Part shown: piece by piece, positions 1-7,385 of the stretch
Position numbering within the stretch: position 1 is the stretch's first letter
Layout: every line of letters begins with the position of its first letter
Source: an uncultured Collinsella sp.
Lineage (GTDB): Bacteria > Actinomycetota > Coriobacteriia > Coriobacteriales > Coriobacteriaceae
Direction: 5' to 3'
Length of the DNA stretch: 35,769 nt
NCBI GenBank assembly: GCA_902470925.1
Contig: CABRIF010000011.1
Location: 1-35,769, forward strand
Notes under the pieces: model-generated
What the model was told of the DNA's origin: nothing
What the model saw: only the letters and a program-made list of their open reading frames with translations
The model's database searches: none
Translations under genes and position numbers: made by a program

Positions 1-45
1 GATTCCTCTACGTCTCGTGGGCTCGGAGATGTGTATAAGAGACAG
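1..45 (+). other. Untrimmed Illumina Nextera i7 adapter (not genomic)
   Basis: Positions 27-45 are the Tn5 mosaic end AGATGTGTATAAGAGACAG. Positions 12-26 are the Nextera read-2 stem GTCTCGTGGGCTCGG. Positions 1-3 (GAT) fit the end of the P7 oligo, and positions 4-11 (TCCTCTAC) match the i7 index I know as N712. The order P7-index-stem-mosaic end is exactly a sequencing library end. Genomic sequence therefore starts at base 46, and any feature reaching into 1-45 would be artefactual. Confidence 0.98.
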
Positions 46-82
46 CTTTTAATACCATATTATGTACACCGTTAGGAGTAGC

Positions 83-1309
83 ATGGTAGTGACCAACGCC
101 CCCAATCTCGATAATGTTCATGTGGGACAGACGCTGTCCAGTTTCGCCGAGCTTTGTCGGCAAACCGACCTGAACGCAGGAAAGGGCAACACCAAAAAAG
201 CCAATGAAAAGCTGCTCAGGCGATATTTAAGTTGGAAGAAGGCCTCCGAGCGCGGCAACTCCATCGTCATCACGGAAATCTATCAAACTCCAGAGCCTGA
301 GGCCCTTAGGAGCGATGATGTTTATTCAGATGACATCCTCACCTGCCTGAGGTGGAACGACAAGCAACGACGCGAGAAGCTTGATGCCGATCCGGATAGA
401 AGGTGGAGCACCCACTATCCCATCGCCGACCTTCTCGCCATCTGCGGGTTCACAAGCGAAAGATGGACGTCCGATCCTTCGAAGGTCTACATGGAGATAG
501 AAGAGCTGAAGCGCGTTCACGCCGTGGACGCCTCGCCAGAACAAGCCTTCTTCTTCGTCAACCGCCTTAATCAGCACGTCTACAGCCATTGCGTCAAGAT
601 GCTCGACCGTTCCCTTCAGAGGCTTTACCGGAAAGGCTACCTCTCGGTCTTCGATAAGTCGGTGTGGGTCAAACGCAAGGATGACGGCAAGACGCGACAA
701 GCGAGAATCGAAGAGGCAGAATTGTGCCGCTCCATAAGAAAGCGCGTCAAAGAAGAGCTCGGAGTCAAAAGCGAGGGCTTATACAACAGATATTCGATAC
801 AGCGGGAGTACTCGAAAGCCCTAGCCGAGGAAACGCCCTTCACCGATTCGTGGGAAATAAGGGAGATAATTATCCCGTTTAGCGGAGACGAGGTTTCGGA
901 GGAGGACTATCTCGCCGCCAGAGGAAGGATCAATCGCCGCAGCGTCGACTACCTCATGCGAAAGGCAGACGAGGACGCTGCGTCCGAAAAGGCAAGAAAG
1001 ATAACTCAAGCTCAGCAAGACCTGGATGAGGCATGCGCCAGCGACTCGGATTTCCGCATGCTCTACAAGTACCTCGACTACAAGCCAGAAGATCTTCTGG
1101 GGATGAATTTCGACATTCAAATGATGCTTAACGAAAACAGCAGGCGCGCCCTGGTAGGTTGGTTCATTGAAATCGGCGGTGCCGAGATGTATATAGACTG
1201 GCACGACCTTGAGGAGACGGAGTGGCGGGAGAAGCATGCCGATAAACTGGTGAAAAACCCTCAAACCCCATCAATTAACGAGTTGGACACTTCCGAAGAA
1301 ACGTCTTAG
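83..1309 (+). CDS. Uncharacterised 408-aa protein with winged-helix-like N-terminus
   Basis: I chose the ATG at 83 because an AGGAG lies at 74-78; the ATG at 62 has no ribosome-binding site and is 16 bases from the adapter. The first 70 or so residues (KGNTKKANEKLLRRYLSW, then IVITEIYQTP) resemble the N-terminal region of uncharacterised proteins common on phages, plasmids and integrative elements of Gram-positive bacteria, where it looks like a winged helix. That is a recollection of the family, not a search result. The rest is charged and soluble, with no signal peptide or membrane segment. A terminator-like hairpin follows at 1330. It lies on the same presumed mobile element as the integrase at 2489-3730, so a replication or regulatory role is plausible but unproven. 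Confidence 0.75.
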   Translation: MVVTNAPNLDNVHVGQTLSSFAELCRQTDLNAGKGNTKKANEKLLRRYLSWKKASERGNSIVITEIYQTPEPEALRSDDVYSDDILTCLRWNDKQRREKLDADPDRRWSTHYPIADLLAICGFTSERWTSDPSKVYMEIEELKRVHAVDASPEQAFFFVNRLNQHVYSHCVKMLDRSLQRLYRKGYLSVFDKSVWVKRKDDGKTRQARIEEAELCRSIRKRVKEELGVKSEGLYNRYSIQREYSKALAEETPFTDSWEIREIIIPFSGDEVSEEDYLAARGRINRRSVDYLMRKADEDAASEKARKITQAQQDLDEACASDSDFRMLYKYLDYKPEDLLGMNFDIQMMLNENSRRALVGWFIEIGGAEMYIDWHDLEETEWREKHADKLVKNPQTPSINELDTSEETS

Positions 1310-1329
1310 CAAAGTCCTTTTGCGCATCG

Positions 1330-1362
1330 GGGCCGTCGGGGTTGTTTAAACCTCGACGGCCC
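1330..1362 (+). terminator. Rho-independent terminator after the 408-aa gene
   Basis: GGGCCGTCGGGGTT and AACCTCGACGGCCC form a stem of about 14 bp with one wobble pair around a short loop, 20 nt after the stop codon. The downstream tract (TTCCGTTATT) is only weakly T-rich, so termination may be partial. Confidence 0.6.
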
Positions 1363-1548
1363 TTCCGTTATTGCGTTCTGCTCATATGGGGTTTATCCAC
1401 ACATCGACTTCTGGATTTCAGGCGGTCGCGACATGGAAGCCCTTGCAATCAGGAGATTTCCGCATCGAAATGGGCAGAGAAAGCGGGCTCAACACTGTCA
1501 GCAAAAAGCGGAGCCGGTTGCCCGACCCCGCACCTCCGCACAAGCGGC

Positions 1549-2013
1549 TTAATCTACGTCCATCCAGGATTTTCCGCCGTCGAGTGACAGTGAATCCAGC
1601 GAGCCGTCGCCATCGGTGTCAGCGGCCACGTTGCCGTCTGAATCCGCAATCGCGCCGGTGCCGTCATTGTTCTTGCGAACGGCGTAATCCCCGTCCGTGT
1701 CCATCCAGGTCGCACCATCATCGGACTCGTCCATCTTGAGGTACGTTTTGCCATCGTCCGTGTCAAGCCAATCGTCCTCATCGAGCAACGTATCGGATGA
1801 ATCGGGCTCGTAGGAGTAATTGCTCGCATCGGATTCATAGGAATAGTCGCTCTCGTCGGATTCGTAAGAATAGTCGTTCTCCTCGTTTCCGTAGCTGCTA
1901 TTAGAGCTGCCGCATCCGGAAAGGAGCGATGCCGACGATATGGTGACGGCGAGCGCAACTGCGAGTGCCCCGGTCGCGATCGGGGGCCTTTCGGAGCCAG
2001 AGGTTCTAGTCAT
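1549..2013 (-). CDS. Lipoprotein with acidic Tyr-Ser-Tyr repeats and a Ca-binding-like tail
   Basis: 154 aa. A hydrophobic segment ends in the lipobox LLSGC with Cys34 as the lipidation site, so the protein should be anchored on the outer face of the membrane. After the Cys come three imperfect 10-residue repeats of the type DYSYESDESD (about residues 46-75). The C-terminal half is very acidic and carries DTDGDGSLD, which resembles the Asp-rich loop of thrombospondin type 3 or EF-hand-like calcium sites; calcium binding is an inference. It starts 9 bp downstream of the zinc-ribbon gene and has a GAGGGGG ribosome-binding site, so the two are probably co-transcribed. Mature function is unknown. 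Confidence 0.85.
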   Translation of the reverse strand: MTRTSGSERPPIATGALAVALAVTISSASLLSGCGSSNSSYGNEENDYSYESDESDYSYESDASNYSYEPDSSDTLLDEDDWLDTDDGKTYLKMDESDDGATWMDTDGDYAVRKNNDGTGAIADSDGNVAADTDGDGSLDSLSLDGGKSWMDVD

Positions 2014-2022
2014 CGCGCCCCC

Positions 2023-2226
2023 TCAGTATTCCCCACGATACCCGCACTCGGTGCAGTAATAGGACTCCTTCTTCTTTCCGAGCGCGCCGCCAACGAGCCC
2101 TATCGGGCCGAGCAGCACCGCGCCTGCGGCAGCCTTGCCGACGCTGAACCCCTTCTTCTCCTCGCCTACGTGCTTCCAGCCCGTGGACGAACCACACGCC
2201 GGGCATCGAGTCGGTGCCTTCCCCAT
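2023..2226 (-). CDS. Small zinc-ribbon membrane protein
   Basis: 67 aa. I took the start at 2226, where AAAGGAAGG lies 7-8 bases upstream; the longer frame up to 2316 runs back through a terminator hairpin and is rejected. There are two Cys-X2-Cys knuckles, CPAC near the N-terminus and CTEC near the C-terminus, which should together bind one zinc. Between them is a glycine/alanine-rich hydrophobic stretch (GKAAAGAVLLGPIGLVGGAL) that may dip into the membrane. Proteins of this zinc ribbon plus glycine-rich segment type are common and uncharacterised. It is followed by the lipoprotein gene, so the pair probably works at the membrane. Confidence 0.75.
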   Translation of the reverse strand: MGKAPTRCPACGSSTGWKHVGEEKKGFSVGKAAAGAVLLGPIGLVGGALGKKKESYYCTECGYRGEY

Positions 2227-2260
2227 GTCGCAGCCTTCCTTTCGGAACATGCGCACCAAA

Positions 2261-2297
2261 AAATAAAGGTGCGCCCCTACAGAGGAGGGACGCACCT
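2261..2297 (-). terminator. Minus-strand terminator between integrase and zinc-ribbon gene
   Basis: On the minus strand AGGTGCG (2297-2291) pairs with CGCACCT (2273-2267), with an inner CCCT/AGGG extension, and is followed at once by TTATTTTTT. It should end transcripts from the integrase direction. Overlapping alternative stems exist: GCGCACC 2251-2257 with GGTGCGC 2268-2274, and GAGGGACGC 2285-2293 with GCGTCCCTC 2306-2314. Some attenuation is therefore possible. Confidence 0.75.
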
Positions 2298-2319
2298 GCA
2301 AAAAAGCGTCCCTCATTGC

Positions 2320-2424
2320 TGCGACACAAGCTCTTATCCCTGTCTAGGAATGTAAGCGAAGAGGAAACCGCCTTTTGCCAAAGGAGGCTTCCTAAACAGG
2401 GAAGAGCTATGAACTTGTGTCGCA
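2320..2424. repeat. 105-nt imperfect palindrome downstream of the integrase
   Basis: The left arm 2320-2350 begins TGCGACACAAG and ends CTAGGAA. The right arm 2389-2424 is its near-complete inverted copy, ending CTTGTGTCGCA, with a 6-nt insertion and a few mismatches. An inner hairpin pairs GGAAACCGCCTTT (2363-2375) with AAAGGAGGCTTCC (2380-2392). The whole unit can fold as one long stem. It lies in the gene-free stretch between the integrase stop and a terminator. It could be a structured RNA, a recombinase or transfer site, or a MITE-like remnant. Confidence 0.7.
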
Positions 2425-2488
2425 AATCAACAGTATAGCAGCTAAATAGGCCGACGTTTCCGTAACTGCGTTGCTGTCCGAGCCGACG

Positions 2489-3730
2489 CTACGCCATGTC
2501 GAAACCCTTGAACAGTCCCGCAGTGTTCATCGCCGCCTTGATTGCCTGCATGTCGGGCGATGCGTACAGGCTCAAGGTGATGCTCGGGTCTGAATGCCCC
2601 ATGATACTCGCAACGGAGTTGACGTCCGCGCCCTCACTCAGCATGTTGGTGGCGAATCCATGCCTGATATCGTGGAACTTGAGCCTTCTACCCTGATTGC
2701 CCATGAGATTGTTGTTCTTTGAGAAGCGCCCCCACCACACGCCGATGGACTGGGGGCGGATGTATCTGTCATCGGGGAACCCAACGACGAAGGTCTGAGC
2801 GGTCGGCTCAATGCCTCCGCGTTCGCCCGTCTGATATTCAAATCGCTTGCACAGGACGTCGATGAGTATAGGGTTGAGCGGGATGAGGCGGCTGTTCCTG
2901 TTCTTGGTGGTCTTAAGGTACGTGTCGTTGTAGACCTCCCTGTGGGCATCGTCTTTGCCTATGGACTGGCACACGTTGATAAAGCCTGTCTCCATATCGA
3001 CGTTCCTCCATTGCAGTGCGGCGATCTCGGCCTCCCGCATGCCCGTGTAGAACGCGAGCCACACGACGGCGTGATAACGCGAGCCCTCTTTCAACCGGCT
3101 CGCCGCCTTGAAGAACTGCGGGGACTCATTTCTCGTGACCGCGTTGGGGATTGACCTCTGCTTGGGAAAGAGCCTTATGAACTGCATGGGGTTGTTCGCA
3201 GTCCTGCGCTCCCTCAGGAAATACCAATAAGCCGACTTGAGCTGGAGCTGGGAGACGCGGACGGTGTTGATGCAAAGGCCCTTGTCCTTGATTAAATAGC
3301 GAAAGAACGCGAGGCAATCGGCCTCGGTCACGTCATCGATATCCATTGCCCCTATCGGGTGTCGCTCGACGCGCCGAAGCGTAGTCATCTCTTTGGAGTA
3401 TGTTGAGCGCTCGATCACGCCGGAGGTCAGCTTGTCATCGAGCATGAATCGAATCATCTCAGTGACCTTGTATGCGGTGCTGTGCCGCTGTGGTGAGGCG
3501 GATGTTGAGTCGTTGGGGGTGTGGGAGTTCTCGGGTTCGGACGTGCATAGCCCCCTCCACCATTCGTTGGCATATTTCTTCGCAGATCGCTTGGAGGTTA
3601 TTGACCGGGGAATTAAGCAACTCTTCTGCCTCCACTCGCCTTGTGCGTCCTTGTACTTCGAATAGGCCTGTAAGCGACCATCTTTTCTTTGTCGGATGCA
3701 AGGGGCGAGATATTCATGAGCGGTGGGCAT
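2489..3730 (-). CDS. Tyrosine recombinase (site-specific integrase)
   Basis: 413 aa from the ATG at 3730, which has AAAGGG upstream; an ATG 25 codons earlier would run into the response-regulator remnant and is less likely. The catalytic set is complete: Arg232 in TGMREAE, His353 and Arg356 in HDIRHGF, His379 in MGHSDP and the nucleophile Tyr389 in LSLYAS. Residues 1-60 look like a small arm-binding domain (KDGRLQAYSKYKDAQGEWRQ) and about 85-180 like the SAM-like core-binding domain. It should integrate and excise the element represented by 46-3775. Only 45 bp separate its start from the response-regulator fragment, so the attachment site lies just 5' of the gene. Confidence 0.95.
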   Translation of the reverse strand: MPTAHEYLAPCIRQRKDGRLQAYSKYKDAQGEWRQKSCLIPRSITSKRSAKKYANEWWRGLCTSEPENSHTPNDSTSASPQRHSTAYKVTEMIRFMLDDKLTSGVIERSTYSKEMTTLRRVERHPIGAMDIDDVTEADCLAFFRYLIKDKGLCINTVRVSQLQLKSAYWYFLRERRTANNPMQFIRLFPKQRSIPNAVTRNESPQFFKAASRLKEGSRYHAVVWLAFYTGMREAEIAALQWRNVDMETGFINVCQSIGKDDAHREVYNDTYLKTTKNRNSRLIPLNPILIDVLCKRFEYQTGERGGIEPTAQTFVVGFPDDRYIRPQSIGVWWGRFSKNNNLMGNQGRRLKFHDIRHGFATNMLSEGADVNSVASIMGHSDPSITLSLYASPDMQAIKAAMNTAGLFKGFDMA

Positions 3731-3795
3731 GGTGCAACCCTTTCGATTGCACCGAACTGTGCACCCAATTTTGTGAACAACACCGTCATGGTGCA
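3728..3795. other. Candidate attachment-site region of the first integrase
   Basis: The 9-mer CATGGTGCA occurs at 3728-3736, over the integrase start codon, and again at 3787-3795 inside the response-regulator remnant. Inverted GGTGC/GCACC motifs lie between them (3729-3735, 3747-3752, 3761-3766). This is the clustering expected of recombinase core and arm sites at an element boundary. The boundary itself is inferred near 3776, where response-regulator homology begins. Without the other element end, the core cannot be fixed. Confidence 0.4.
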
Positions 3796-3889
3796 CATCC
3801 GCCACCTACGCGAGAAAATCGGCGACGACGCGCAGAACCCGCGCTTCATCCGTAATATCTGGGGCGTTGGGTACACCATCGAGGGATAG
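3776..3889 (+). pseudogene. 3' remnant of an OmpR-family response regulator
   Basis: Translation from 3776 gives about 37 residues containing VMVHIRHLREKIGDD, then NPRFIRNIWGVGYTIEG and a stop. This is the recognition helix and C-terminal hairpin of an OmpR/PhoB-type winged-helix output domain. The receiver domain and the first half of the output domain are missing, and the upstream sequence belongs to the integrase. Either the element disrupted the gene, or this is the displaced 3' end left when an element integrates into the 3' end of a gene. The second option would leave an intact copy at the far end of the element, off this contig. Confidence 0.85.
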
Positions 3890-4076
3890 AGGGGCCGCAG
3901 GTAAAACAGCATAAAGCCATTGTCGGTGACACCTGCTGCCTGCGATTTTGCGAGCAGTTTGGTGCCACGTTTTGCGCAAGGAAGACTGCCGGTGACTGCG
4001 GAGGAGAATGTCTATTCCCGGCCTTTCATCAAGAAGAGAAGCTAGAGGAACCGTAGGATTGGTTTAACCGTCATCT

Positions 4077-4254
4077 CTTTCGGACCCTCTGCTGCAAAAT
4101 CGCCGTTTTGCGAAATAGCACTGTTTGCGAGACATTTTCCAAGGCAAGATGATCAAACAAAACCGCAGGTCGCGTTCAGCTGAAAACGAACGTGAAATGG
4201 CACCTGGAAGACGCATTTCGCAAAACCTCGATTTTGCAGCAAACTGGCTCCCGC
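4077..4254. repeat. Palindromic intergenic repeat, copy A
   Basis: 178 bp. Left arm 4090-4116 (TGCTGCAAAATCG, then GTTTTGCGAAAT) and right arm 4215-4241 are inverted copies that match at 25 of 27 positions, around a 98-nt core. The flanks are CTTTCGGACCCTC on the left and AACTGGCTCCCGC on the right. A second copy lies at 16923-17100. The rest of the gene-free stretch 3890-4602 holds nothing I recognise apart from this repeat and the structured region at 4358-4510. Confidence 0.85.
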
Positions 4255-4357
4255 AAGCCCATGCCATCGTTCCACACCAGAAGCCGCGCGACAAACAAGG
4301 CGGGCATTTGCCGGCTAGAAGGCAGTTGATGCAGCAAGCCATGGCATAATGGGAATC

Positions 4358-4510
4358 ACCACACTGCCAGCCCGCCAATCGGCGGGAGGCGCTTACAACT
4401 GAAGACCGCGAACCAGTAGCAAGGAGGGGTATCCAAGCCTTCCTTGGCTGGTTCGTCCTAAATGCGAGCGCCACGGCAGTGTGGTAACTGTGGATTGGAT
4501 ACTCCTCCTT
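4358..4510. ncRNA. Highly structured intergenic region, possible RNA or regulatory fold
   Basis: Nested perfect stems: ACCACACTGCC 4358-4368 with 4475-4485; hairpin CCCGCC-AATC-GGCGGG 4371-4386; GGCGCT 4388-4393 with AGCGCC 4467-4472; CGAACCAG 4409-4416 with CTGGTTCG 4448-4455; AAGGA 4421-4425 with TCCTT 4441-4445. Together these make a closed multiloop of 128 nt. A competing 16-bp helix pairs 4421-4436 with 4495-4510 (one G-U) and would break the inner arm. It lies about 100 nt upstream of the zinc-ribbon operon. I do not recognise a known RNA family. Strand and transcription are unknown. Confidence 0.45.
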
Positions 4511-4602
4511 CTTGCGTCGCTACCGGCCATGCTCGAACAAGAGAATCCTTCACAGCAGCCGTCACTTATTGCCGGAAGGATGCGAGATGGTCGAGAAAGC
4601 CC

Positions 4603-4857
4603 ATGGTATGCGATAGATGCGGAAGCAGCGAATTCTCATGGAACGGCGCTGTGAGAATTTGCGCCTATTGCCGCACTCCCTATACCTCTCGCAAGGCTGC
4701 GAACGACACAGGCGCCATCGACTCGGAGATCGGCATAGTCGACGACATCGGCAGGCTCCTGGCGAAATGCAGGGCCGACCCATGTAATGCGAGGCGCTAC
4801 GCAAACCTCATCCTCGATCTTGATCCGAGCAATATTGAAGCCCTTGCATACCTCTGA
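4603..4857 (+). CDS. Zinc-ribbon protein, first gene of the SPFH operon
   Basis: 84 aa. CDRCG near the N-terminus and CAYC about 20 residues later form a single zinc ribbon. The C-terminus (NARRYANLILDLDPSNIEALAYL, read as two short helices) resembles one TPR-like repeat, suggesting a protein-protein contact. The start is uncertain: the ATG at 4603 has only a weak GAGAAAG upstream, and the frame is open back to 4462, where it would overlap the structured region. Seventeen bases separate it from the YbjQ-like gene. Small zinc-ribbon proteins are frequent partners of this SPFH family, which supports one operon. Confidence 0.7.
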   Translation: MVCDRCGSSEFSWNGAVRICAYCRTPYTSRKAANDTGAIDSEIGIVDDIGRLLAKCRADPCNARRYANLILDLDPSNIEALAYL

Positions 4858-4874
4858 CCATTAGGGAGAAAGCA

Positions 4875-5498
4875 ATGAATCTAACCGAGCTGAGCATCAA
4901 GTACAACATCCCGTTAAGTCCCGAGTTCCTTTCTTTTGTAGATAACTCAGGCTACGAAATTAAAAGGGGAATTGCACCGGCCCTGCACAGGGTATCGGAT
5001 GATGAGGCGCGAAAAATCGCCCGCGATTTCTCCGCTCAACTTGAAAAGATTCGTGAAGAAAAGGAGAAACAGGCGTTGGCCGATCAGGCAAAACGTCAAT
5101 CGGAGCAGGCCGACAGAGAAAGACGTCGACGCGCAGCCTCCTCGATTCTCATTACCTCTGGTTTTAATTTCGACGGATATCACGTTGTCAAATACTCCGG
5201 CTATATATCGGGTGACGATGTCATACAAATCTCTCGCGGGGCTGACGGAATCTTCTCTTCGGCGAAGAACGTTGGTGAGGAGCTCAGCAAATCACTTGTC
5301 CAGATTAGAAGGAACGCCCTGGCAGAACTTAAAGAGGCAGCTCTCGACCTCGGTTGCAACGCGGTCATTGGCGTTGACTTTGACTACATTACGCTTGACC
5401 CCGAAACTGCGAACTTCCGCGGCGGGACCACATATCTCCCCTATGTGTTCTGCGTAACCGCAAACGGCAATGCCGTGGTCATCGAGAAGAACGAGTGA
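4875..5498 (+). CDS. YbjQ/UPF0145-like protein with N-terminal coiled coil
   Basis: 207 aa, start supported by GGGAGAAAG 3 bases before the ATG. Residues about 45-90 are a charged coiled coil rich in Glu, Lys, Gln and Arg. Residues about 92-205 match the YbjQ (DUF74) heavy-metal-binding-like fold: ITSGFNFDGYHVVKYSGYIS, then an ARNALAEL-type helix (RRNALAELKEAALDLGCNAV) and IGVDFDYITL. The family forms pentameric rings and its biological role is not settled. It has no signal peptide. It sits between a zinc-ribbon gene and an SPFH gene, with only 7 bp to the latter, suggesting a cytoplasmic complex with the SPFH protein. Confidence 0.85.
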   Translation: MNLTELSIKYNIPLSPEFLSFVDNSGYEIKRGIAPALHRVSDDEARKIARDFSAQLEKIREEKEKQALADQAKRQSEQADRERRRRAASSILITSGFNFDGYHVVKYSGYISGDDVIQISRGADGIFSSAKNVGEELSKSLVQIRRNALAELKEAALDLGCNAVIGVDFDYITLDPETANFRGGTTYLPYVFCVTANGNAVVIEKNE

Positions 5499-5505
5499 GG
5501 CCATC

Positions 5506-5967
5506 ATGGGATTCATCCAAGCCTTTGCCGGAGCTCTGCGCGGCACATTCGCAGATCAATGGAAAGACATCGTTTCGGTTCCGTTCGGCCTCAGCGATTC
5601 CGCCGTCCTCTGCGGCGGGCGCAGGCTTCGCACGGATGCCGCTCGAACCTCCAACTATCGGGGAGCGCCCAGCGTCATCTCCAATGGTTCTCTCATTGTT
5701 GTCCCGGAGGGTTTTGCGCTCATTACGCTCGAAAACGGATCCATTACTGGCTATATCGATGAGCCTGGCGGATACACGTGGCAATCTTCGAGTGAGCAGT
5801 CGGGGTCGTTCTTCTCTGACGGAGCATCCGCAAAGTCCTTCATCAAGGCTGCCTTTGAGAGGTTTAAGTTCGGAGGGGAGCCCGGCGAAAGCCAGGTTGC
5901 CTTGTTCGTCAACTTAAAAGAGATCCCCGGTTTCAAATTCGGTACGCAGAACTGCATTTATTGGGAT
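5506..5967 (+). pseudogene. SPFH-domain protein, 5' half (gene split by the mobile element)
   Basis: The frame starts at the ATG at 5506 (MGFIQAFAGALRGTFADQWK) and follows the family of SPFH/virion-core-protein-like proteins through FVNLKEIPGFKFGTQNCIYWD. Homology stops at codon 154 (GAT, 5965-5967). The next 30 codons, to a stop at 6060, are encoded by the element and match nothing. The missing part resumes in the right frame at 16145 with DSYLQAQAGATTRGT. Joining GAT to GAC would restore the WDDSYL type of segment expected for this family and a 386-aa protein, a normal length. The truncated product ends inside the SPFH domain and is probably non-functional. Confidence 0.92.
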
Positions 5968-6104
5968 GGCATACGAACATTATTTTTATCATTCTCCAAA
6001 ACCTCTCATATATCAGTATTTCCGCAGGTGAAACACATCGTTTTGCATTTTGTCATGTAAGCGGAATTGGGTATCGTTTCGTTTATGAGCCGATTTTTTC
6101 CGCT

Positions 6105-6156
6105 GAAAAAGTTATACGAAAAGTTGTAAATCGCTCAAATTTACAACTGCGTACAA
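6105..6156. repeat. Left-end integrase arm-type repeats
   Basis: GAAAAAGTTAT (6105-6115) and GAAAAGTTGTA (6118-6128) are direct repeats 13 bp apart. AGTTGTAAAT (6122-6131) is inverted at 6139-6148, and a further inverted GTTGTAC lies just after. Similar motifs occur at the right end (16053-16073). In Tn916 the N-terminal domain of Int binds repeated arm sites just inside both ends, which is the role inferred here. The inverted pair could also form a weak transcription terminator behind int. Confidence 0.5.
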
Positions 6157-6163
6157 CCTAATC

Positions 6164-7360
6164 CTATGCGACATCGTCTGTCATGCGCAGCATTTCTTCC
6201 CGCACATCATTGAAGCCAAGATGAGTGTATGTATTGTAGGTCACGTCAATGTCGGAATGCCCCATGATGTACTTGAGCTTTGCGGGATTCATCCCCTTGC
6301 GTGCCATTTTGGAGCAGAACGTGTGACGACAGACGTGCGGAGTAATTTTCGGCAGCTCATGCTTATAGATGTCGTTATGTTTTTGCAGAGCGTGCTGAAA
6401 GTACTTCTCCCAGTGCATGGCAACCATGGGCAGGTTGTTCTTGTCGAGGAACAGAAATCCGCTTACGCCGTCCACAAGAGGTTCAACTGAAGGACGAATG
6501 CGCCTTTGAAGAATCGCCTCGAAACACTCCCTGACTTTATCGGTCATAGGCACGTATCGTACGCCGCTCTTGGTTTTTGGACGCTCGATGTAGTACTCCA
6601 TACCGCTTGTTCTTTGGAGTTGTTTATCAACCCGTATGCACCCATTCTCAAAAATGAGGTCATCTTCGGTAAGCCCGCAGAACTCGGAGATGCGCAGCCC
6701 CGTATTGAAGAGGATGTAGAATGCCTCATAGTAGCGGGAGAAATGATCATCGTGCTTCACGAACTCAAGAAACCTGCGCTCATCTGTCGCCGTCAGGGCT
6801 TCTCGGGGGATAGAATCATTGACAAGCACAGAGGCAAGCTCGAAGTTGAATGGGTTTCGCCTGATGAGATCGTCCTCCTCGGCAAGCTGGAAGGCAGGAC
6901 GAAGCACGCCCCTGATGGAGTGGATAGAGCTGTAGCTCTTTCCGAGGCTTTTTTGCAGATAGATGAGCCAACTCTTTGCATCAAGCGTCGTAACCGCATC
7001 AATGAGCCTGCTCCCGAATTCATCTTTGGCAAGAAAGTTCAGCACAGTTTTATAACCCGCTTTGGTGGTCTGCCTCACCGCCGTTTTAGTTGAGACGTAG
7101 TTTTCAACGAGTTGGAGAACGGTCATCTTCTCTGGTGCAACGCGGTCAAACAGATCGCGCTGCACTTGCTTCTCGATTTCACGGAGGCACTTATCTGCTT
7201 TCTTGCCCTTGGGCGGAAAGTCGTGCGCCGTCAGCGTCCAAGAGTACTTGAACCTCGTCTTGCCCTTAGCGTCTTTGTACTTGAAGTAGTACTGTCCGTT
7301 AGGACGTTGCCCTTCACCTCGGCGCAGGATGCGCCCCTTGCTGTCTTTTCTCGTGGGCAT
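6164..7360 (-). CDS. int: Tn916-family integrase
   Basis: 398 aa, close to the length of Tn916 Int. The N-terminus (GRILRRGEGQRPNGQYYFKY) is the three-stranded arm-binding domain typical of Tn916 Int. A SAM-like core-binding domain spans about 80-170 and the catalytic domain about 185-395. Catalytic residues: Arg223 (TGLRISE), Lys264 (PKTKSG), His342 and Arg345 (PHVCRHTF), His368 (MGHSD), Tyr378 (NTYTH). The start at 7360 has GGAGAGGAGG 8 bases upstream. It lies at the left end of the element, 3' end outward, as int does in Tn916. The enzyme makes 6-7 bp staggered cuts and needs little target homology, which fits insertion inside a coding gene. Confidence 0.97.
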   Translation of the reverse strand: MPTRKDSKGRILRRGEGQRPNGQYYFKYKDAKGKTRFKYSWTLTAHDFPPKGKKADKCLREIEKQVQRDLFDRVAPEKMTVLQLVENYVSTKTAVRQTTKAGYKTVLNFLAKDEFGSRLIDAVTTLDAKSWLIYLQKSLGKSYSSIHSIRGVLRPAFQLAEEDDLIRRNPFNFELASVLVNDSIPREALTATDERRFLEFVKHDDHFSRYYEAFYILFNTGLRISEFCGLTEDDLIFENGCIRVDKQLQRTSGMEYYIERPKTKSGVRYVPMTDKVRECFEAILQRRIRPSVEPLVDGVSGFLFLDKNNLPMVAMHWEKYFQHALQKHNDIYKHELPKITPHVCRHTFCSKMARKGMNPAKLKYIMGHSDIDVTYNTYTHLGFNDVREEMLRMTDDVA

Positions 7361-7385
7361 TCTACTTACCTCCTCTCCTTACGAG

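Noticed and set aside
62..82. Earlier ATG for the first gene
   Set aside because: No ribosome-binding site and only 16 bases from the adapter. The ATG at 83 has AGGAG upstream.
4358..4485. Retron-like msr/msd RNA, suggested by the outer 11-bp inverted repeat
   Set aside because: No reverse transcriptase gene is adjacent and no AGC-type branching context was found.
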